From positions 1 through 64,000 of the forward strand of contig NZ_ALKN02000004.1 of NCBI RefSeq assembly GCF_000293865.2: a DNA stretch of 64,000 nt. The letters run 5' to 3'. The translations under genes were made by a program, and so were the position numbers. Origin of the DNA: Limnohabitans sp. Rim28. Lineage in GTDB: Bacteria; Pseudomonadota; Gammaproteobacteria; Burkholderiales; Burkholderiaceae_C. The notes under the pieces are model-generated. The model saw only the letters and a program-made list of their open reading frames with translations. It had not been told where the DNA came from and did no database searches. Shown here one piece after another: positions 8,770 through 17,699 of this stretch (positions within the stretch are counted from its first letter, which is position 1; each line of letters begins with the position of its first letter).

Positions 8770-9662
8770 GTCTTGCCCCTAGATTGTTCGAGTGTGATCA
8801 CTGGACGTTGCTCGTATGGAAGATTCCAGTTCGAGTAATTGCGCTTGTCCACCACCTGCACTGGCAGCTCGATCGACAGCGGCACGCGCTCGCCTCGGAG
8901 ATGCCGGGCCGCACATTCGGCCGCCAGGTAGGCCATTTGCATCGCGTTGAAATCGGCTGTGGCCAACATGCGGCCGGCGCCAATGGCTTCAATCGCTTGC
9001 GGGATGGCGTTCACGCCCACGACCGCGGCAGATTTTGCGGCAGCGTCCAGGGCATCGAGCACCCCAATGGCCATGATGTCATTGGCCACCAGCACCCCGT
9101 CCGGCGCGCCATTCGCGCTCAGCCAGGCGGCTGTTCGCTGCGCCGCCACTTCACGCACATAGTCGCCTGCAAGCTGCCCCACCAGCTCGATGCCGGGCTC
9201 TTCGCTGGCTGCGTCTTGGAACCCCCGAAGACGCTCTAGGCTGGTGAAAGAGTCCACGGGCCCAGTGACCACCAGGACACGACCGCGGCCTCTTAAATGC
9301 CTGAACAGGTAGCGCGATATCGCCCCCGCCAAATGGTAGTCATCCGAGCTGACATAACTCACCATGGGCGCGCAAAGGATGGGGTTGACAAAGCCGATCA
9401 TGGGGATGCCCGCTTGCACCACCTCTTGAATGGCCGCATCGACCTTGCTGGGGTGCACAGGCGAAAAAACGAAGACGTCCGGTCTGGGTTGCAAGCTCAG
9501 CGCCTGGTGGATGAGCGCACTTTGCTCTGCAGGATCGTCGCCCTTGGTCGGCACAAAGTGCAGGACCTCATCGCCAAAGATGGCAGCGGCGCGCTCTGCG
9601 CCAAGACGCGCTGCACTGTAAGCGGGGTTGGTGTAATTCTTGGTGAAAACAGCGATGCGCAT
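8766..9662 (-). CDS. Sugar-binding-fold protein lacking signal peptide and HTH
   Basis: A 298-residue protein with the periplasmic-binding (RbsB/LacI core) fold. It opens directly on the first core strand (MRIAVFTKNYTNPAY) and carries ALSLQPRPDVFVFSP, GRGRVLVVTGP and DGVLVANDIMAIGVLDAL, the usual sugar-binding landmarks. No signal peptide is present, and none can be added because an in-frame TGA lies nine bases upstream of the ATG (9672-9674). It also lacks the HTH found in LacI repressors. It is therefore probably cytoplasmic, perhaps a ligand sensor or carrier protein. A GAGAG ribosome site overlaps the upstream stop. It is coupled to the Bug gene by a 4-bp overlap. Confidence 0.75.
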   Translation of the reverse strand: MRIAVFTKNYTNPAYSAARLGAERAAAIFGDEVLHFVPTKGDDPAEQSALIHQALSLQPRPDVFVFSPVHPSKVDAAIQEVVQAGIPMIGFVNPILCAPMVSYVSSDDYHLAGAISRYLFRHLRGRGRVLVVTGPVDSFTSLERLRGFQDAASEEPGIELVGQLAGDYVREVAAQRTAAWLSANGAPDGVLVANDIMAIGVLDALDAAAKSAAVVGVNAIPQAIEAIGAGRMLATADFNAMQMAYLAAECAARHLRGERVPLSIELPVQVVDKRNYSNWNLPYEQRPVITLEQSRGKT

Positions 9663-9700
9663 TTTTGGCTCTCACCCAGGTTGAAGACCCAATACAAGCA

Positions 9701-10423
9701 TCACACCATGCCACCGTTGGGTTGGACAATCTGCCCATGCACCCACGATGCCTTGTCCGAGGCCAGGAAAGCGACCACCTCGGCGACTTCGGCAGGCTGA
9801 CCCACCCGGTTGAAGGGACTGAGCGCTGCCGAACGGGCCAAGGCCTCTTCGTTTTTACCCGCCCGAAACAGATCGGTGTCCACGGGGCCGGGTGCGACAC
9901 CATTGACACGGATGCGTCGTGCAGCCAACTCCTTGGCCATGGAGCGCAAGAGGCTTTCAACGGCCGCCTTGCTGGCGGTGTAGGGCCCGCCACCCGGAAC
10001 GCCGACCCGAACCATGGATGTGGTCAGGCCAATGATGGTGCCCCCATCGACCACCCACTTGGCGGCCGCACTCAGCACATTGAAGGCGCCCACGATGTTG
10101 ATCTCGACCAGCTTTCGGAAAGACTCCGAATCAAATTGTGCCAATGGGCCCGGGGGCACATTGATGCCGGCATTGGCGAGAACGCATGTCGGCATGCTGC
10201 CAAAATCCTTGGCCACATCGGCAAACACTTTGGCCACCTGCGCTGCGTCACGGATGTCCACCGGGTAGCCCCGGGTCGTCGATGAACCGATGGTGGTCGG
10301 CAGATGGGGGGCGCTGCTGACGTAGGTGTATGCCACATCGAAGCCGTCTTCGGCCAGCTTGTGCACACAGGCCGCACCGATACCCCGCGTGCCACCAAAA
10401 ACCAGGGCGATTTTCTTGCTCAT
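9701..10423 (-). CDS. Short-chain dehydrogenase/reductase
   Basis: A 240-residue classical SDR. The cofactor loop is GGTRGIG (near residues 10-16), the NAG motif appears as LANAGIN, and the catalytic YTASK follows a threonine/serine-rich strand (GLTTSMVRVG). The typical PGPVDTDLF and closing GQIVQPNGGMV are present. It likely oxidises or reduces a hydroxy/keto intermediate in the operon's pathway. Cofactor preference and substrate are not readable with confidence. Confidence 0.88.
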   Translation of the reverse strand: MSKKIALVFGGTRGIGAACVHKLAEDGFDVAYTYVSSAPHLPTTIGSSTTRGYPVDIRDAAQVAKVFADVAKDFGSMPTCVLANAGINVPPGPLAQFDSESFRKLVEINIVGAFNVLSAAAKWVVDGGTIIGLTTSMVRVGVPGGGPYTASKAAVESLLRSMAKELAARRIRVNGVAPGPVDTDLFRAGKNEEALARSAALSPFNRVGQPAEVAEVVAFLASDKASWVHGQIVQPNGGMV

Positions 10424-10501
10424 TTACTTTCCTTCAAAAATGGATTCCGTCAAAAAATTCAGAGGACCTTGTCAGCACCCTGTGCCGTGTATGGCCCGTA
10501 C

Positions 10502-12280
10502 TCAGGGCTTCCAGGGCTGGCCGTACACCGGCTCCTTGTAGGGCGTGGGAGGCAGCTGCCAGGTGCCGGTGGAAGGCGGTCGCACATCGGCGTCCACATG
10601 CACATCGATCACGCAAGGCTTTTTGTTCTTGAGCGCCTGTTCGACCGCCATGGCCAAATCCTGCGGCCTGGTGACCGTGTACCCATCGGCACCGCAAGCG
10701 CGGGCCCAGGCAGCAAAATCGGGGTTGTAGCGCTCGCCACTTTGCCCCTTGTAGAAGGCGGTGCCAATTTCTCGCCCGTTGAACAGGCCGTACTGCAGGT
10801 CGCGAATGGCGCCCCAGGCAAAGTTGTTCCACACGATCCAGACCACGGGCAGGTTGTACTCCACGGCCGTGCACAGCACATACGGTGCCATGGTGAAGCC
10901 CCCATCGCCGACCACCGCGACGCAGGGTCGGTCGGGCGCGGCCAGTTGCGCGCCCATGACGCCGCAAACCCCAAAGCCCATGCTGGAGTATCCCCAGCTG
11001 TTGAGCATGCTTTGAGGGCGCTTGGCCTGCCAAAATTGCATGAACCAGTTGTGGTGCACCCCTGAATCCAGCGCAAGAATGACGTCATCCGGCAGGATTT
11101 TTTGCAAAGTCCCCACGACAAACTCCGGGCGCAAGGGGCTGGTGGAGTCTTCGAAATGGGGGCGAACGAAGGTCTCCCACTGCCTCTGCCAGCCTTGCAC
11201 CTGCGCCACCCAGGGCGCATGGTTGACGGCCACGATGTCGGCGCGTTCAGGCAAGGCATTGAGCAGTTGCCGCACGAAAACCTGGATGTCCGCAATGATC
11301 CCCAGTGTGGGGGCATAGTTGCGCCCCAACTCCTGCGGATCGATGTCCACATGGATCAGCTTCGTCTTGGGAAAGTTCCAAGAATAGCCCTCATGCCAGC
11401 TGGAAGAGCTTCGGTCATCGAACCGGGTGCCCAGCGTGATCACCAGATCGGCACGACGGCCAGCCTCGTTGGCAGGGTAAGCGCCGTTGCGGCCAATGAA
11501 GCCCAGTGCCAGAGGGTGATCTCCCGGGATGGCGCCCATGCCGTTGGGCGACGTGATCACAGGGATTTGGAGCCGCTCAGCCAGCTCGGTGATTTCGGGT
11601 CCGGCTTCTGAGAGCGTGGCACCATGCCCAATGAAGATCACCGGCTGGCGTGCGCTGGCCAGCAGATCGAGTGTGGCGGCGACATCCAGGTCGCTGGCGC
11701 CCGGACGGTGCATGCGGTGGATGTGGGAACTCGCGGGCAATTCGACGTCGGCTTCTTCCTGGTACACGTTGTAGGGGATGTCCAAGTTCACCGGACCGGG
11801 CCTGCCCGTGACCATCGTGTCCATGGCCTGGCGCAGCGCCAGTGGCAGCATGTCAACCCGCGAGGGTTGAAAAGCACGCTTGACCACGGGGCGCATGACC
11901 TGCGCAAAGTCGGCCTGGTTGTGCTTGTACAACTCCTGGAAGGGCGCGCGGTTGTGCTGGGATGTGGGCACGTTGGATGTGATGCACAGGAAAGCCGAAG
12001 AATCCGAGAGTGCGGTTGCACAGGACATGACCATGTTGGCCGATCCTGGACCGGTCGATGTCAAAGTGGCCACCGGCTTGTGCTTGACGCGGAAATAGGC
12101 GTCAGCCATGTGTCCCGCACATTGTTCGTGCCTCGGTGAGATCAGCTGCAGCTGATCCTTGACGTCATAGAGTGCATCCAGAATTCCGACATTGCCGTGA
12201 CCGCAGATACCGAAGATATAGGGTACCTTTTCTTGGACGAGGTATTGGGCGATGAGCTCGCCACCTTTCATTATTGCCAT
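10502..12280 (-). CDS. Thiamine-diphosphate-dependent enzyme (acetolactate synthase-like)
   Basis: A 592-residue three-domain ThDP enzyme: an N-terminal Pyr domain with the activating glutamate in RHEQ (E52), a central domain, and a C-terminal PP domain with GDGGF and a downstream NN pair for metal and diphosphate. It resembles acetolactate synthase large subunits and 2-keto-acid decarboxylases, but no small regulatory subunit is nearby. The conserved Glu rules out glyoxylate carboligase, which has Val there. Being followed by an SDR and preceded by an aldehyde dehydrogenase, it probably cleaves or ligates a 2-keto acid to give an aldehyde. The start has a GAGAG site; a second ATG lies three codons in. 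Confidence 0.8.
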   Translation of the reverse strand: MAIMKGGELIAQYLVQEKVPYIFGICGHGNVGILDALYDVKDQLQLISPRHEQCAGHMADAYFRVKHKPVATLTSTGPGSANMVMSCATALSDSSAFLCITSNVPTSQHNRAPFQELYKHNQADFAQVMRPVVKRAFQPSRVDMLPLALRQAMDTMVTGRPGPVNLDIPYNVYQEEADVELPASSHIHRMHRPGASDLDVAATLDLLASARQPVIFIGHGATLSEAGPEITELAERLQIPVITSPNGMGAIPGDHPLALGFIGRNGAYPANEAGRRADLVITLGTRFDDRSSSSWHEGYSWNFPKTKLIHVDIDPQELGRNYAPTLGIIADIQVFVRQLLNALPERADIVAVNHAPWVAQVQGWQRQWETFVRPHFEDSTSPLRPEFVVGTLQKILPDDVILALDSGVHHNWFMQFWQAKRPQSMLNSWGYSSMGFGVCGVMGAQLAAPDRPCVAVVGDGGFTMAPYVLCTAVEYNLPVVWIVWNNFAWGAIRDLQYGLFNGREIGTAFYKGQSGERYNPDFAAWARACGADGYTVTRPQDLAMAVEQALKNKKPCVIDVHVDADVRPPSTGTWQLPPTPYKEPVYGQPWKP

Positions 12281-12303
12281 GGTGCTCTCGGTTGGGTTGG
12301 TGA

Positions 12304-13761
12304 TTAGCCAACGGTGATGGTGATGATTTTTTCTTCCGTCATTTCGTGCACAGCATAGCGCGGGCCTTCCCGTCCAAAGCCGCTGTCTTTGGTGCCCCCA
12401 TAGGGCATCAAGTCGACACGCGAGCTGGAGGTTTCATTGATGTGCACGCCACCCACATCCAGTTTGTGGGCTGCCGCCAAGGCCTCCGACAGCCCATTGG
12501 TGAAGATCCCTGCGGCCAGGCCATAGGGTGTGGCATTGACACGCTCAATGGCTTGCTCGAGGGTGTCGAAGGGAACAATGCACACCACGGGCCCAAAAAT
12601 TTCTTCGCAACTGACCCGCATGTCGTCACGCAGATCGGTCAGCAGCGTCGGCGGCACCACCGAGCCCTGTCGCTGGCCGCCAGACAGTCGGCGGGCACCT
12701 TTGGCCAAGGCCTCATCAATCCAGGACTCGATGCGGATGGCATTGTCCTCACTGATGACGGGCCCGACAAAAGTGTGGGGGTCATGGGGGTCCCCAAAGC
12801 TGAGCTCATTGACCATGCGGCTCAACTTGTCCTCGACTTCGGACAACAAGGACCGGTGCACCAGCAGCAGCTGAACAGATGTGCAGACCTGTCCTGCCTT
12901 GCGGTAACCCGCGTTCACGACTTTCGGCAGTGCATTGTTCAAGTTGGCGTCAGAACACAAAATGGTGCAGGCGATGGAGCCCAGTTCCATCTGCGTGCGC
13001 CGCAGGCCGGCAGCCTGCTGAATCTGGCGCCCCACCTCGGTGCTGCCGGTGAAGGCAAAAAAGCGCACACGCGGATCTGCCTGCAGCGCACGCACCACTT
13101 CACCACTGCCAGGCAACAGGCTCAAAAACCCCTTGGGCATGCCCGCCTGCAGGAGGATGTCGGCCAGTATGCAAGCCGTCATGGGTGTGAATGAAGAAGG
13201 CTTCAGGATCACGGCATTGCCCGCCGCAAAAGCGGGGCCCACCTTGTGCGTCACGGTGTTCAATGGCGAGTTGAACGGCGTGATGGCGGCCACAACACCC
13301 AGCGGCACACGCACCGTGAAACCCATTCGACCGGCAGCCGCAGGCGCCCCGGCCAGGGGGATGACTTCGCCTGCCAGCCGACGGGCTTCTTCGGCAGACA
13401 GCTTGAGGGTCTGAATGCAGCGACGCACCTCACCTTGGGCATCGCTTTGTGTGAATCCTGCTTCAATTTGCATGGCCTGCACAAACTGCGATGTGGCTTC
13501 CTCCATCAAGACAGCCGCCCGCTCCAATATGGCACCTCGCTCATAGGCCACAGGGGCGCCCGCGCGAAATGCCGCTTGTGCAGCATCCACGGCCTGTCGC
13601 ACTTGATGGGCATCGGCGGTGGTCAACTCGGCGGCGGGGACCCGCTTGTACTTGTCAAGGACGGGGACGCGGGGACCGCTGCCTTCAACCCAGCGGCCGT
13701 CCATCAGCAAGCCATACGTTGGCAACTCGGCTGTAAAGAGCAAGCAATTGTTCTTGGGCAT
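12304..13761 (-). CDS. NAD(P)-dependent aldehyde dehydrogenase family protein
   Basis: A 485-residue aldehyde dehydrogenase. The catalytic cysteine lies in KAGQVCTSVQ and the general-base glutamate in MELGS, where the usual ELGGK is altered to ELGSI. The NAD-binding TGSTEVG and the C-terminal GREG motif (SGFGREGPRYA) are present. It is three bases from the cupin gene and 23 bp upstream of the ThDP enzyme, so it likely oxidises the aldehyde made or used by that enzyme. It resembles lactaldehyde/GapN-like members; the substrate is unknown. Confidence 0.85.
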   Translation of the reverse strand: MPKNNCLLFTAELPTYGLLMDGRWVEGSGPRVPVLDKYKRVPAAELTTADAHQVRQAVDAAQAAFRAGAPVAYERGAILERAAVLMEEATSQFVQAMQIEAGFTQSDAQGEVRRCIQTLKLSAEEARRLAGEVIPLAGAPAAAGRMGFTVRVPLGVVAAITPFNSPLNTVTHKVGPAFAAGNAVILKPSSFTPMTACILADILLQAGMPKGFLSLLPGSGEVVRALQADPRVRFFAFTGSTEVGRQIQQAAGLRRTQMELGSIACTILCSDANLNNALPKVVNAGYRKAGQVCTSVQLLLVHRSLLSEVEDKLSRMVNELSFGDPHDPHTFVGPVISEDNAIRIESWIDEALAKGARRLSGGQRQGSVVPPTLLTDLRDDMRVSCEEIFGPVVCIVPFDTLEQAIERVNATPYGLAAGIFTNGLSEALAAAHKLDVGGVHINETSSSRVDLMPYGGTKDSGFGREGPRYAVHEMTEEKIITITVG

Positions 13762-13763
13762 GA

Positions 13764-14153
13764 TTAGCGTACCTCTTGTTCCTCGTCGGATGCGGGCGTG
13801 GTGATGACCAGAAAAACCAAGCCGTCCAGCCCGGTGTTGGTGAAGCTGTGGCGCACGCCGGGTGGGACATAGACGTAGTCATGGGGCCGCATCAGGTGCG
13901 ACTCGTCATCCAGCGTCAAAACCCCCTCTCCCTCCAGCACGTAGTACACCTGCTCCTGGATGTGATGCTGATGCTCTTGCACATAGGCCATGGGGGCATA
14001 GCGCGAGATGCGAAAGTCAACTCGGCTGCTGCCCACCGTCTCTGGACCGGCCAGTTCCTTGGAAAGCGCACCGCCAAAATGGCCTGGATATTCCTTCCAG
14101 GGCATCTGCGCCATCTTCTGAACGATGGCCTTCAAAGGCTTGTCTGATTTCAT
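13764..14153 (-). CDS. Small cupin-domain protein
   Basis: A 129-residue single-domain cupin. The metal-binding cupin motif 1 appears as HQHHIQEQVYYVLEGEG and motif 2 as PPGVRHSFTNTG, with histidines and a glutamate able to hold one metal ion. Small cupins of this type act as isomerases, dioxygenases or sensor proteins. It lies between the ABC transporter genes and the aldehyde dehydrogenase of the same operon. Specific function not assigned. Confidence 0.82.
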   Translation of the reverse strand: MKSDKPLKAIVQKMAQMPWKEYPGHFGGALSKELAGPETVGSSRVDFRISRYAPMAYVQEHQHHIQEQVYYVLEGEGVLTLDDESHLMRPHDYVYVPPGVRHSFTNTGLDGLVFLVITTPASDEEQEVR

Positions 14154-14204
14154 GATTTATCCATTCTGATTTGCATGCATGTTTCAGGTCGTTTTTAAAT
14201 GGTT

Positions 14205-16739
14205 TTACAACCACAGGATCTTTTTACGGTACTCGATGTCGGTCAACAGCGGCTCGGCCGGGCCTTCATGAAACACAGCCCCTCTCTCGAGTGCAAATAC
14301 CCGATCTGCAAGGGCCAGCACAAGGTCCAGGTTGTGCTCAACGATGACGATGGAAACGTGCTGGCGCAGTTTGTCAAACGCGGTGAAGAGCTCCTGCACC
14401 ACCGTGGGTGCCAGTCCTTCGAAGGGTTCATCCAGCAACAGCAAGCGCACATTGCCCGACAGCGCTCTGGCCACGGCCACCATTTGCTGCTCCCCGCCTG
14501 AAAGGAAGTCGGCGGCGACATCCATTCGCGCCTGCAGACGCGGGAAGAACTCCAAAATTTGCGCCTCTGACCAGACCACGCCCTGCTTGCCGTCGGTCGC
14601 TCGGGCCAATCGTCCAAGCGCCAGATTTTCCCGCACGGTCATTCCAGCAAAAAGACCTCGGCCTTGCGGTACATAACCAATGCCCAAGCGGGCGATCTCG
14701 GGCGCACCCAGCCCGGCAATATCGCGACCGTTGAACACCACTCGACCGCTGGCCGGCGGCACCAGGCCGATCAGGCTTTTCAACAAAGTCGATTTGCCTG
14801 CACCGTTCCTGCCGAGCAGGGCGACGATTTCGTTCTCATGCACTTGCAGACTGGCGCTGTTGAGGATGTGGCTCTTGCCGTAATACGCATTGACCTGATC
14901 AAAGTCCAGGACGAGGGCGCGCGCAGCCTGATTCTGTGCGCCGCGTCCGCTGACGGGCGGTGTGCCCGTGCCGGTGTAAATTTCCTGAACGCGGGCATCT
15001 GTGCGCACTTGATCGGGTGAGCCACTCATCAGGACCTCGCCCTGGTTCATCACCGTGACCTTGTGCGACAGGGCCAATACACGGTCAATATCGTGTTCGA
15101 CAATGAGCACGGGTATGTTGCTGGCGATGGTGCTGACAAGCCGGGAAATGCGCTCCCGCTCGGCTGCCGCCAAACCCGCCAGGGGCTCATCCATCAGCAA
15201 GACTTGGGGTTTGGATCCCAAGGCAATGCCCAGATCCACCAGCCGTTGCCCGCCGTAGGAGAGGTCCGCGCCGGTGACCTTTTCCATGCCTTGCAGGCCC
15301 AGGAACTTCATCAGCTCGTGGGTCTCCGCGTGAATCTCCGGGAATTCATCGATGTCGCGCCAAAAATTGAAGCGCGATGGATGGCGGCCCTGCACCGAAA
15401 GACGCAGGTTTTCGTAAATCGTCAAGCCCTTGAACAGGTTGGTGATTTGAAAAGACCTTGTCAGCCCTTGCTGGCATATGTCATAGGGCGTTAACTGGTG
15501 AATCGCCCGGCCATGCAATTGAACCGTGCCCGAATCGGCCACAAACATGCCCGAGATCAGATTGAACGTCGTGGTCTTTCCCGCCCCATTGGGTCCGATC
15601 AATGCATGAATTTGCCCCGCCTGGACATCCATGCTGTTGTCTCGAACCGCCTGAATTCCGCCAAAACTTTTGGAAATCGCCTTGACCTCGAGGACCGTCC
15701 CTTCAACACGGGTGGGGCGCAGAAATTCGGGCAGCGGCAAGCCCTCGTAAATCTTGCGCTGGCTCATCGCAGCGCCTTCTTCCGGTGGCGGGTTGAAGCG
15801 CTGCTGCAACTTGGCCCATATGCCGGTCAGGCCGCTGGGCGAGAAGATAATGAAGCCAACGAAAATCAGGCCGAAGTACAACAACCAGTTGTTGGTGTAC
15901 ATGGAAAACAGTTCGCGAAACAGCAAGAAGAAAAGTGCACCCAGGGCAGGGCCTAAAAAGTTATGCATGCCGCCGATCACGACCATGGCCAAAAGCTCAC
16001 CGGAGAACGCCACGGTGGTCGATTCGGCTGCGGCCAATCGGTGAAGAAACACCACCAGTGCGCCAGCCAAGCCGGTGATGGTTGCCGACAGCACAAAGGC
16101 CAGCAACTTGTACCGGTCGATGTCGTAGCCCTGGAAAGTCGCGCGTTGCTGGTTCTCGCGGATGGCCACCAACACATGGCCGAAAGGCGAGCGCACAATG
16201 CGCAGCAGAAAACATAAAACCGCAAAACCAATCACTGCGGTCAAGATGTAGTAATTCAAATGGCTGTTCAGATCGATGGGGCCGAGCGAACCTCGCTCGA
16301 TGCCGCCCAATCCACCTTCGCCGCCAGTCAGGCTGGTCCAGCGAAATGAGATGGCAAATGTCAACGCACACAAAGCCAGTGTGAGCAGCGAAAAATACAC
16401 CCCGCGTCGACGCAAGATGAGGTAGCCCACCAACAATGCCAGCGTGGCAGTGAACAGCAAGGAAAACGCAAAGGGCAGCACGATCTGGTCCTTGAACCAA
16501 TGCAGCTGCGCCAATGCTGCAGCGTAGCCGCCGATGCCAAACCAGGCGCTGTGGCCGAAAGAAACCAAGCCGGTATAACCCACCAGCAAATTCAAACCCA
16601 TCGCTGCAATCGCCAAAATAACAACCACGGTTGCCACATCCAGGGTCAAGCCAATCCCCTGCATGCAAAACGGCAGAAGCACGAGAGAAATCGCACCAAT
16701 CCAGAGTGGTCGATGGTGGGGGTTCAAGATTTTTGTCAT
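14205..16739 (-). CDS. Fused LivM permease-LivG ATPase-LivF ATPase
   Basis: One 844-residue protein joins three subunits of a branched-chain-amino-acid-type ABC importer. Residues 1-324 form the LivM permease with about nine membrane segments. A short linker leads to the LivG ATPase (Walker A GPNGAGKTT at 382-390, signature LSYGGQ, Walker B VLLMDEP). A linker near 590-608 then joins the LivF ATPase (Walker A GRNGAGKST at 643-651, signature LSGGEQ, Walker B LLLLDEP). An internal Met at 325 marks the ancestral LivG start (codon at 15767). The start at 16739 is 13 bp below the livH stop. With LivH it supplies both permeases and both ATPases. Substrates of such systems include amino acids, amides and aromatic acids. 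Confidence 0.9.
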   Translation of the reverse strand: MTKILNPHHRPLWIGAISLVLLPFCMQGIGLTLDVATVVVILAIAAMGLNLLVGYTGLVSFGHSAWFGIGGYAAALAQLHWFKDQIVLPFAFSLLFTATLALLVGYLILRRRGVYFSLLTLALCALTFAISFRWTSLTGGEGGLGGIERGSLGPIDLNSHLNYYILTAVIGFAVLCFLLRIVRSPFGHVLVAIRENQQRATFQGYDIDRYKLLAFVLSATITGLAGALVVFLHRLAAAESTTVAFSGELLAMVVIGGMHNFLGPALGALFFLLFRELFSMYTNNWLLYFGLIFVGFIIFSPSGLTGIWAKLQQRFNPPPEEGAAMSQRKIYEGLPLPEFLRPTRVEGTVLEVKAISKSFGGIQAVRDNSMDVQAGQIHALIGPNGAGKTTTFNLISGMFVADSGTVQLHGRAIHQLTPYDICQQGLTRSFQITNLFKGLTIYENLRLSVQGRHPSRFNFWRDIDEFPEIHAETHELMKFLGLQGMEKVTGADLSYGGQRLVDLGIALGSKPQVLLMDEPLAGLAAAERERISRLVSTIASNIPVLIVEHDIDRVLALSHKVTVMNQGEVLMSGSPDQVRTDARVQEIYTGTGTPPVSGRGAQNQAARALVLDFDQVNAYYGKSHILNSASLQVHENEIVALLGRNGAGKSTLLKSLIGLVPPASGRVVFNGRDIAGLGAPEIARLGIGYVPQGRGLFAGMTVRENLALGRLARATDGKQGVVWSEAQILEFFPRLQARMDVAADFLSGGEQQMVAVARALSGNVRLLLLDEPFEGLAPTVVQELFTAFDKLRQHVSIVIVEHNLDLVLALADRVFALERGAVFHEGPAEPLLTDIEYRKKILWL

Positions 16740-16752
16740 GGTGATGGGTGAT

Positions 16753-17628
16753 TCACTCAAAGCGTTCGATCCGTTCGCCCAGCAAACCACGCGGCCGCAG
16801 CATGAGAACAAGGAACATCAAGATGTACATGGAAGCTTCGCTGGCGGCGGGCGCGAAATGGGTCGTGACGCCCCTGACCACACCGACGAGAAATGCAGCC
16901 AGCACCACACCCCAAAAACTGCCCAGGCCACCAATGACCACCACCACAAAAGCCACCGTCATGATTTCTGTGCCCATCGCCGGGTGAACGATGGCAATGG
17001 GACCGAACAAAACGCCACCCAGCGCGGCACTGGCCACCCCCAGCACCACGACGGTCATCATGTACGGCTGCAGGCGGATACCGAGCACCGCCACCATGTC
17101 GGGCTTTTGAATTCCGGCACGCACCACACGGCCAAAGGACGTCTTGTGAAGCAACAGCCAAATGCCCGCCATCACGCAGATCACCACAGCGAGAATGAAG
17201 AGTCGGTACTTGGAAAACATGAACTCGCCAAGCATCAAGTTGCCTTTGAATTGTGGCGGCATGCTGGACGGCAGGGGGGCCGATCCCCAAATCATGCGCA
17301 GCGCCTGTTCGGCAACCATGGCCAGCCCAAAAGTGACCAGCAAACTCAAAATGGGATCGGCTGTGTAAAAACGCCTCAACAGGAAGCGCTCAAAGGCAAT
17401 GCCGATCAAGCCGACCAACACAGGCGTGATGAACAAGCTGGCACCAAATCCTGCGTGCTTGATGACCTCCAAGGACAGGTAAGCACCCAGCGCATAAAAG
17501 GCACCGTGCGCCAAATTGACGATGCCGCCCACACTGAAGATCAGCGACAAACCCATCGCCAGAAGCAAGTAATAGCCTCCCAGCACAAGGCCATTCACGA
17601 CCTGCTCGAGCAAATAAACAATTTCCAT
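16753..17628 (-). CDS. livH: LivH-type ABC transporter permease
   Basis: A 291-residue inner-membrane permease of the LivH family with about eight hydrophobic segments. Landmarks are the N-terminal VVNGLVLGGYYLLLAMGLSLIFSV region, NLAHGAF, and the C-terminal GGLGSFWGVVLAAFLVGV loop that contacts the ATPase. It pairs with the LivM part of the fusion encoded just downstream. It lies 71 bp downstream of the binding-protein gene, with a strong hairpin between them. Confidence 0.9.
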   Translation of the reverse strand: MEIVYLLEQVVNGLVLGGYYLLLAMGLSLIFSVGGIVNLAHGAFYALGAYLSLEVIKHAGFGASLFITPVLVGLIGIAFERFLLRRFYTADPILSLLVTFGLAMVAEQALRMIWGSAPLPSSMPPQFKGNLMLGEFMFSKYRLFILAVVICVMAGIWLLLHKTSFGRVVRAGIQKPDMVAVLGIRLQPYMMTVVVLGVASAALGGVLFGPIAIVHPAMGTEIMTVAFVVVVIGGLGSFWGVVLAAFLVGVVRGVTTHFAPAASEASMYILMFLVLMLRPRGLLGERIERFE

Positions 17629-17650
17629 GGGATCCGTTCAGCAGCCTTGG

Positions 17651-17680
17651 GGCTGGCGCTGCCTGCAAGCAGCGCCAGCC
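17651..17680. terminator. Strong hairpin between binding-protein gene and livH
   Basis: GGCTGGCGCTGC (17651-17662) is perfectly complementary to GCAGCGCCAGCC (17669-17680), with a 6-base loop. No T-run follows. Its place directly after the solute-binding gene suggests 3'-end stabilisation or partial attenuation, giving more binding protein than permease (inference). Confidence 0.55.
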
Positions 17681-17699
17681 TGGTCAGGCAAAAGCCCAG

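Noticed and set aside
10502-12280. Glyoxylate carboligase identity for the ThDP enzyme
   Set aside because: The activating glutamate is present (RHEQ), whereas glyoxylate carboligase has valine there; overall motifs fit acetolactate synthase-like enzymes more broadly.
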